In this document: one piece after another, positions 15,480-20,558 of the stretch | Numbering within the stretch: the stretch's first letter is position 1 | Layout of the letters: each line of letters starts with the position of its first letter | From: an uncultured Bacteroidales bacterium | Lineage (GTDB): Bacteria > Bacteroidota > Bacteroidia > Bacteroidales > UBA932 | NCBI GenBank assembly: GCA_934678915.1 | Contig: CAKUSF010000027.1 | Span: forward strand, 1 to 20,558 | Length of the DNA stretch: 20,558 bases | Reading direction: 5' to 3' | Notes under the pieces: generated by a model | Databases searched by the model: none | What the model was told of the DNA's origin: nothing | What the model saw: only the letters and a program-made list of their open reading frames with translations | Translations under genes and position numbers: made by a program

Positions 15480-15795
15480 AATAAATCAATGTTAAATGTT
15501 AATGGTTTCGTGTCCCTGAAAAATGATTCAGGATCTGCGTCGCAAGTTCGGCATAATAAACATAAATAACGAAAAGAAACATAAATTCGTCATAAGAAAC
15601 AGAAATAATTTTTTAGTAAGCGACAAAGAATATGCTGTTTGCTATTTTTTTTGCCTTGATTCGGTGGAATACCGTTGCTTGGAGGTCTTGGCGACCTACG
15701 TGCTTCGCGCGCCCTGTCCGGGTGAATGGCCGCCATAGCCTCCAATCAACGGGACACAACGTAACGCGAATCATTATCTTCTTCATTAGCAAAAT

Positions 15796-15836
15796 GTTAT
15801 CTGCCACTCGCTCTGTGTCAAGGAGTGACAGATAAC
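15796..15836. repeat. 14-bp stem-loop with an alternative inner hairpin
   Basis: GTTATCTGCCACTC (15796-15809) pairs with GAGTGACAGATAAC (15823-15836) with one C-A mismatch. Inside it, TGTCA (15816-15820) and TGACA (15826-15830) make a competing hairpin with loop AGGAG. It lies ~320 bp upstream of the Rpn start. The function is unknown. Confidence 0.55.
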
Positions 15837-15918
15837 ACGCTTATTATCATATATTTAGCATATCGTCTTGGGCGTAGATCCACCAAAGATGATGAGCTTG
15901 TTGAGGCCGGTTTGTTTG

Positions 15919-15952
15919 CCACCCACAGGCACGGGAGGATGCCTGTGGGTGG
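15919..15952. repeat. Perfect 13-bp GC-rich stem-loop
   Basis: CCACCCACAGGCA (15919-15931) and TGCCTGTGGGTGG (15940-15952) are perfect inverse copies around an 8-nt loop. No T tract follows on either strand, so it is not a classical terminator. It is flanked by the related sequences GTTGAGGCCGGTT (15900-15912) and GTTGAGAGGCCGATT (15954-15968). Confidence 0.65.
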
Positions 15953-15974
15953 GTTGAGAGGCCGATTCGTGTGT

Positions 15975-16003
15975 CTGACCCTATTCCCCAACAAGGGGGT
16001 CAG
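15975..16003. repeat. 7-bp stem-loop CTGACCC/GGGTCAG
   Basis: CTGACCC (15975-15981) and GGGTCAG (15997-16003) are inverse copies. An inner CCCC (15986-15989) can also pair with the G run at 15995-15999. It directly follows the stronger 13-bp hairpin and probably belongs to the same structured region. Confidence 0.45.
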
Positions 16004-16132
16004 CCACAACGACCTGCCTCAGACAGCTGTCAGAAGCACATCTCTGTGTCCGTGGTTTGAAAAGCATAGGATCGGATGCTTACGATTCAATGCGAAACTA
16101 TACTTTGCCTTGATCTAGCCGGGAGGAATATC

Positions 16133-16293
16133 TTGCATTAATGAACTTTGCTGGAGATGTCATGTGGAACAAGGTTCACAGTGAAATCCGTTTAATGTCT
16201 TGTGGTAAAGAACCTCTCAGTAGGGGACATGTGGTACAAGTTCGCTGTACAGTCCGTTGAACGTCATGTGGCAATGAACTCCGAGTGAGGAGG
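16133..16293. repeat. Degenerate ~66-bp tandem repeat
   Basis: CATGTGG-type cores start at 16159 (TGTCATGTGG), 16196 (TGTCTTGTGG), 16225 (GGACATGTGG) and 16262 (CGTCATGTGG). The alternating spacing of 37, 29 and 37 bp makes two composite units of ~66 bp. Sequence just before the first core (AATGAACTTTGCTGGAGATG) resembles the second half of a unit, so about 2.5 units remain. The copies are well diverged, as in an old repeat. Confidence 0.5.
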
Positions 16294-16333
16294 GGAGGGG
16301 ATATGTCTGCGAAAGAGATAGAGAATCAGAAGG

Positions 16334-19300
16334 CTATCGGGTGAATTCCCTTACCGGGCGGACCGGGCGGGCCATGGCCGCAGCACCGATGAACTTGTAG
16401 GCAGAGGTTGTAAGACGTTCATTTGCGCTATTGTACATTTCACCCAAGGCAAAACTTGCACCTGCCCTAGTGGTTGCTGAGCCTTTCGTCCAAAAAATTT
16501 GGTTACTCCATAGGTAAACCAAGTCGGGATTCATATTGCCTCCTGTCACTGAGAATATGCCGGGTTTATAACTCCTTTCTCCTGTGCCGGTAAGCATCAT
16601 CGTACTTCCTCCATTCTTTTTAGTGCGAACATAGTATTTGCGATAGCCTTTACTTCCGGCTACCGTTTCATAAGAACCGTTGATGAGAGGATAACCATCC
16701 ATTTTGTCATTGAGTCCAAATACTTTGTTGTCTGCTACATTTTGATGTGCATTGACCATTATTTTGAAAAAACCGTCAGGTGGAACTTGATAACCAACTG
16801 GAGATGGATCATAAACAGTCTTTACTCCAGAATACTCATAATTTAAATCCGTGCTGCTTGGAAAATTCGTGTTAGCGTTATTCCAAAGATTGTAGTACGG
16901 AAGGATTCCATTAACATTAATGTCAGGCAGCCAATGTTGCCAAGTGCCACCGACAAACATAACATTAGGATGCTGTATGCTCTCTTGAATAGAGACAGTC
17001 TGTGGTCTTATTTTATACTCAAGCTTTCCGAAATTATATTTCACCACAGACCCGCTGTTCATGAAACCGACAATCGGGTCTTTTCGCCCGAATTGGTAAT
17101 AGACGTTGTTGCCAATCCAGTACTCGATCTTCTTTTCACGCTGTTCCACGTTGAGTGTCACCTTGTTGCCGCTCTTGTCCTGGGTGAATGTCATCGTGCC
17201 GGTACGCTTGAGGTACCAGACGTTCTTCGGGTCGCACCATCCGAGGTTGTAAGGTGCTGAGGTGTACGGTCCGTAGCCGTTGTCCCATGCATCGAAAGTA
17301 ACGTCATTGCTTCCGATTTTCCCATCTGTGTTATTGTAGAACCAGTGCTCGTCAATCCAGATGTGCCAGCTCCACATGATTGTGCCCTCATCGTCTTTAC
17401 CGTCCTTTATGGCAAGCACGGCATTCCCTTGCTGGAGCTCGTCACTGTTCACCTTGAAGGTCAGATAGTCGTAGCCGTCAGATCCGTTATATTCCAGTTT
17501 GACATCGGAGACGAGGTTGTAGGCGTCCTGCCACACAAGAATGGCGCTCTTGGCTCCGGAAATCTTGGCTCCGGAGATGTCTTTGCCCTTATAGTCCTTG
17601 AAATTTTTCAGCGCAGTGCCCACTCCGTTAATGTTCCCTTTGGTGAATGTGTAGCTGCCGGAATTGAGACTCCCGTTGGTTATCGCGTTGCCATAGACAA
17701 GAGGCAGCTTGTAATATCCAGGGGCGTTCACCACATAGCAGTTGGCTGTGTTTCTGACGCCTGTGACCATGGACAGGTCTCTTGGGCTTGATGCTGACTC
17801 GACTTCCGGATTTTTGCGCATCTGCCAGTCTCCTTCCCAGTCGGTTCCAGTTATCTGCGGACGGAAAGTTACATTGTACTGGGTATGGTCGTAAGAACCA
17901 TCACCGCTCCAAGTGTTGTCCGGCATCCAGACCTTCGGGTCTATCTCCGTGTTGTCGTTGTTCCAATACTTCCCGATATAGTCGGAAATCGCGTCTGGGA
18001 ACGATGTCTTGCCTTTTGTAGCCTCTGCGGTCCATGGAACGAATTCCTTTTTTGACGGGTTGTTCGCACGCTCCCTATAACTTATGACCTTATAATACGC
18101 TCCTTCCGTCACAGTCTGGTTGACCACAATGCTGTCGAACGCGTCAGAGAATTCTCCCTTGGACGGCTCATCATCATTGCGAGCCTGTTTGCAGCCGATG
18201 ACTTTAAAATTGTAGATCCAGTTGGAGGAACTGGTTGAAATCGTGTAGACATATTCTTTGCCGGGCTCCCATTTCGTGACTTTGTTGTCATTAATCTTTC
18301 CCGACATGTTGAAGGTCTGGCCATCGTTTCTCTTGAAGACAACCTCAATCTTGGCCTCAGCCGGAATGTCCTGCGGGATCAGCATGAATGTCTTTCCCGG
18401 CATCTGGTTATTCAGCACGACATCTGACGATCCATCGGACGACGGGGTGGAGGTGACACCAGTCACCTTGTAACCAAATGTCTGTGAATATGAACTCCCA
18501 GCATTACCGTAATCAGACCATGCGAATCCCCCAGTGCTGAAATCATAGACGCATTTCCCGCTGCCAGCGACTCCTGTGATGGAGATGTTCTCGATTGTGC
18601 CATCGACAACGTCACGAATGGCGAACTTGATGGCGGAAAGTGCGTGACTGAAATTCATCGGCACCGTACCGTTTTTACTTCCGGCTCTGTCACAGAGGTT
18701 GGTGGCGAACATCAGGTCTGGTTGGGACTCAGCGTCTTTGCCATTGGTTCCTGACGGGGTCTTGAAGTTGAATGTTGCCTGGGTGTTGGTTACTTCTAGA
18801 TTTGTCACGGAACTTGGGACGGTCACTTCGGCAGGCTCAGTGACCGTTGCTGGTGCGAAAGCGAAGAATCTGAGTTCTTTACCTTTCGGTGGCCAATAGT
18901 ACAAAGGAGTTGTGCTCCAAACGGAGCCTTCAGAGCGAGGCTTGACGGCAGAATATGTAGGAATATGTGTTCCTTCACCATTCGGGAAGAAGGCGGTCAC
19001 TCCGAATCCGTCAGTACCGTTAACTTCCTTGAATTTAGCTGCATCATTGACAGGAGTTGACTTCGTGGCTATGGTTTCTTCTGAATCCTCTCTGTCTCTC
19101 ACATAAGTGTGGAGGTATAACGGCATGTCCAATCCATCCGCGCGGAGCACTAGAGGCTGAAGAAGATCGGTGGTGTCTTCCGGGTCTGAGGGCGATTTAG
19201 TGGTGAGTTCAACGGAATTACCGGTCGTGACGGAGAAGCTCATTGCATCCGCCATGGCTTCATTGTTGACAATGTCCTGACTGCAGGCGCATGAGAGCCC

Positions 19301-19372
19301 TGCCAGAAATGTCATGATCCCTGCGCGAAGTGTTTTACGAATATTTTTGGATAGCCGTGTCATAATGCTCAT
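16334..19372 (-). CDS. Large fimbrillin family lipoprotein with FISUMP-like C-terminal module
   Basis: The protein has 1012 aa. Its lipoprotein signal ends GLSCAC, with Cys30 or Cys28 lipidated. An N-terminal Mfa-like fimbrillin region covers ~43-380: MSFSVTTGN, LYYWPPKGKELRFFAFAP (157-174), PMNFSHALSAIKFAI (238-252), and WEPGKEYVYTIS. From ~540 the module shared with the two SusCD-linked lipoproteins appears: TANCYVVNAPGYYKLPLVYG, ILVWQDAYNLVSDV, GNAVLAI, IMWSWHIWIDEHW, YQFGRKDPIVG and YDPSPVGYQVPP, ending ARPVRPVREFTR. The start is ATG 19370-19372, 2 bp after the preceding stop, so it is co-translated with the FimB/Mfa2-like gene. A shaft or tip subunit of a surface fimbria is inferred; size and module suggest an adhesive tip. 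A 9-bp repeat (CCGGGCGGA) encodes the terminal RPVRPV. Confidence 0.87.
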   Translation of the reverse strand: MSIMTRLSKNIRKTLRAGIMTFLAGLSCACSQDIVNNEAMADAMSFSVTTGNSVELTTKSPSDPEDTTDLLQPLVLRADGLDMPLYLHTYVRDREDSEETIATKSTPVNDAAKFKEVNGTDGFGVTAFFPNGEGTHIPTYSAVKPRSEGSVWSTTPLYYWPPKGKELRFFAFAPATVTEPAEVTVPSSVTNLEVTNTQATFNFKTPSGTNGKDAESQPDLMFATNLCDRAGSKNGTVPMNFSHALSAIKFAIRDVVDGTIENISITGVAGSGKCVYDFSTGGFAWSDYGNAGSSYSQTFGYKVTGVTSTPSSDGSSDVVLNNQMPGKTFMLIPQDIPAEAKIEVVFKRNDGQTFNMSGKINDNKVTKWEPGKEYVYTISTSSSNWIYNFKVIGCKQARNDDEPSKGEFSDAFDSIVVNQTVTEGAYYKVISYRERANNPSKKEFVPWTAEATKGKTSFPDAISDYIGKYWNNDNTEIDPKVWMPDNTWSGDGSYDHTQYNVTFRPQITGTDWEGDWQMRKNPEVESASSPRDLSMVTGVRNTANCYVVNAPGYYKLPLVYGNAITNGSLNSGSYTFTKGNINGVGTALKNFKDYKGKDISGAKISGAKSAILVWQDAYNLVSDVKLEYNGSDGYDYLTFKVNSDELQQGNAVLAIKDGKDDEGTIMWSWHIWIDEHWFYNNTDGKIGSNDVTFDAWDNGYGPYTSAPYNLGWCDPKNVWYLKRTGTMTFTQDKSGNKVTLNVEQREKKIEYWIGNNVYYQFGRKDPIVGFMNSGSVVKYNFGKLEYKIRPQTVSIQESIQHPNVMFVGGTWQHWLPDINVNGILPYYNLWNNANTNFPSSTDLNYEYSGVKTVYDPSPVGYQVPPDGFFKIMVNAHQNVADNKVFGLNDKMDGYPLINGSYETVAGSKGYRKYYVRTKKNGGSTMMLTGTGERSYKPGIFSVTGGNMNPDLVYLWSNQIFWTKGSATTRAGASFALGEMYNSANERLTTSAYKFIGAAAMARPVRPVREFTR

Positions 19373-19374
19373 GC

Positions 19375-20439
19375 TTACATCTCAATGTGGACTTTGCCAC
19401 CAAATTCCCATTTTTTGACTGTGACACTGAATAGAATTGGTGTCAGTTTGACCTCGAAATAGTACTCAAAGTTGCGTACAATGTTGAAACGTTTTCCGTC
19501 ATTGGAGTCGTAATCCCTGAAATCGATCTTGTAGGTTACATCGCTGTCTTTCACTTTCAACTCAATGTGCGAGCAGTCGCTGCGTGCCGTGCCCGAAGGG
19601 CCAGCGTTGAGATATTCAGGGATATAGATTGTCCAGCTTTTTTTGTCCGTGCTTGCGAAGTCAAGCGGAACCCCAGCCGGTTCATTGTCGGAGCCTGCAA
19701 GATGTACGGTCGCATTGGAAAGGCTGCTGTTGACCGTGTTGTCGTACATTCCCAACGGAGCGCAGGCGAATCTCTTGTTGTAGTTGCTCAGTGTCACTGA
19801 ACTAAGTTCTGTAGAAGAATTGTCGCTCAGGCACACTGTGATTTTCGCGAACGCGCGAAGCAAATAGATCTCTCCGAGGTAAGTCTTAATGTCAGCGTTG
19901 AAAGAAATCCTGTCTTGATGGGTCATGACCCCGTACATAGGAATCGGGCTGTTCTTGGACGGGGTGAATGGAGCGTTGTAATTGCCCATCGCCCAGTCCG
20001 CTGTGCAGACATCTTTTATGGTAGTCACTCCGACTTCAAGCCCCTGTGGATCAGAAGGCCAGTTGGCCAGAGCTACAATCTTGAATCTTGTCTTTGGCGG
20101 GTTCTGAATTGTGCCCCTAAGTTCCCATGTGTGAGGATATTCACTATTGTCAGTAGGGTAAATGTCCTCTGGTTCAAAACTTTGAAGGAATTTGTTGTCC
20201 TTGTCAAAGAACAGAATGTGGAGCTTGTGGACATCTATGAAATTCTCGTAGCCAGCTCCGTCTTTTTCCGTTTCGGTGAGCGCTCTGGACATAGTGGACC
20301 CACCCGCACTGACACGCAGGCTTACATGCATGACGCTCTCGTTGCAGTCGTCTCCCTCTTCGTAGATCAGTTTCTCGCAAGAGAGAAGCGACATGCAGCT
20401 AAGCATCGCCAGCAAAAGAATATGTAAGGTCCTTTTCAC
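19375..20439 (-). CDS. FimB/Mfa2 family fimbrial anchor-type lipoprotein
   Basis: The 354-aa product begins at a GTG codon (20437-20439). This start is preferred because it gives the full lipoprotein signal MKRTLHILLLAMLSCMSLLSC with Cys21 lipidated; no ATG fits. The start is 17 bp after the preceding stop. Family features are early beta strands (VMHVSLRVSAGG), KLHILFFDKDNKFLQSF, FKIVALANWP, the SPIPMYGVMTH block typical of this family, LLRAFAKITV, and the closing RNFEYYFEVKLTPILFSVTVKKWEFGG. Mfa2/FimB proteins anchor the fimbria in the outer membrane and limit its length in Porphyromonas; here that is inferred from homology. It lies in the middle of the fimbrial operon. Confidence 0.83.
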   Translation of the reverse strand: MKRTLHILLLAMLSCMSLLSCEKLIYEEGDDCNESVMHVSLRVSAGGSTMSRALTETEKDGAGYENFIDVHKLHILFFDKDNKFLQSFEPEDIYPTDNSEYPHTWELRGTIQNPPKTRFKIVALANWPSDPQGLEVGVTTIKDVCTADWAMGNYNAPFTPSKNSPIPMYGVMTHQDRISFNADIKTYLGEIYLLRAFAKITVCLSDNSSTELSSVTLSNYNKRFACAPLGMYDNTVNSSLSNATVHLAGSDNEPAGVPLDFASTDKKSWTIYIPEYLNAGPSGTARSDCSHIELKVKDSDVTYKIDFRDYDSNDGKRFNIVRNFEYYFEVKLTPILFSVTVKKWEFGGKVHIEM

Positions 20440-20456
20440 CGATTTGTTTTACTTTA

Positions 20457-20558
20457 CTATAAGTCTGTGTCTTGAAGGACAACCTTCCAAGAGTTGATGT
20501 AGATGAACGAGTTGGCCCAGTTCTCGTTTTTGTCGAGGAAGAACACCATGTTGTAGTC
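20457..20558 (-). CDS. C-terminal end of a fimbrial subunit gene, 5' part outside window
   Basis: Reading the minus strand from the window edge gives 33 residues, beginning DYNMVFFLDKNENWANSFIY and ending NSWKVVLQDTDL, then TAG at 20457-20459. The INSWKVVLQDTDL ending looks like the last beta strand of Mfa-type fimbrial subunits. It ends 17 bp before the FimB/Mfa2-like gene in the same direction, so it is an upstream member of the same operon. Too little is visible to name the subunit. Confidence 0.65.
   Translation of the reverse strand, partial: DYNMVFFLDKNENWANSFIYINSWKVVLQDTDL

Larger units (their letters stand above)
15480..16333. other. Long stretch without a convincing gene, rich in hairpins and repeats
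   Basis: About 850 bp lies upstream of the Rpn gene and downstream of the fimbrillin gene. Open frames on both strands (for example 15825-16118 plus and 15818-16009 minus) show no recognisable domain. Next to the Rpn gene (15550-15610) is an AT-rich, roughly 18-bp degenerate repeat built on AAACATAAA or AAACAGAAA. Three stem-loops, a 10-bp palindrome (GACAGCTGTC, 16022-16031) and a 66-bp degenerate tandem repeat follow. No tRNA, rRNA or known riboswitch was recognised. Confidence 0.6.

Noticed and set aside
15796..15836. Integron attC or recombination site
   Set aside because: No integrase gene, gene cassette or core-site consensus is visible.
15919..15952. Intrinsic terminator
   Set aside because: The stem is strong, but neither strand has a T tract after it and it is far from both neighbouring stop codons.
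15825..16118. Plus-strand 97-residue reading frame
   Set aside because: It starts inside one hairpin and contains two more; no domain is recognisable and an equally open frame lies on the other strand.

Overview
The window comes from a member of the Bacteroidota, most likely Bacteroidales. It has a SusC/SusD pair, FimB/Mfa2 and fimbrillin-type surface lipoproteins, and many type II lipoprotein signals. Two promoters match the Bacteroidota -33/-7 pattern (TTTG and TAnnTTTG), and no clear Shine-Dalgarno sequences stand out. Base composition is close to balanced by eye. The genus cannot be fixed from the sequence alone.

Layout. 1-1041 (+) is the 3' part of a glycoside hydrolase family 2 gene. 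It converges, 13 bp away, on a tight five-gene minus-strand operon (10355 down to 1055). In transcription order the operon encodes a surface lipoprotein with one Ig-like domain and a FISUMP-like C-terminal module, a paralogue with three Ig-like domains and the same module, a SusC-type TonB-dependent transporter, a SusD-type lipoprotein, and a SusD-linked small lipoprotein. About 400 bp of AT-rich divergent DNA separates this operon from yicC (+). yicC converges on rmuC (-), and the 300 bp between them holds a strong hairpin and an array of five related 27-nt units. Next come a higBA-type toxin-antitoxin pair (+), a short repeat-rich gap and a convergent Rpn/PD-(D/E)XK nuclease gene (-). About 850 bp without a convincing gene follows (15480-16333), with several hairpins and a degenerate 66-bp tandem repeat. 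The right end is a minus-strand fimbrial operon: the last 33 codons of one subunit gene, a FimB/Mfa2-like lipoprotein, and a 1012-residue fimbrillin.

How the genes may work together. The SusC/SusD pair should import a bound nutrient across the outer membrane. Two Ig-stalked lipoproteins precede it in the operon, which is not the usual sus gene order. Their C-terminal module recurs at the C-terminus of the fimbrillin about 6 kb away, so one exported module is used both in a transporter operon and in a fimbria. This link is the most interesting protein-level feature. At nucleic-acid level the best leads are the 27-nt array between yicC and rmuC, and a hairpin after higBA whose loop side is perfectly complementary, over 17 nt, to codons 10-15 of the Rpn mRNA. 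No complete new defence or mobile system can be demonstrated from this window.
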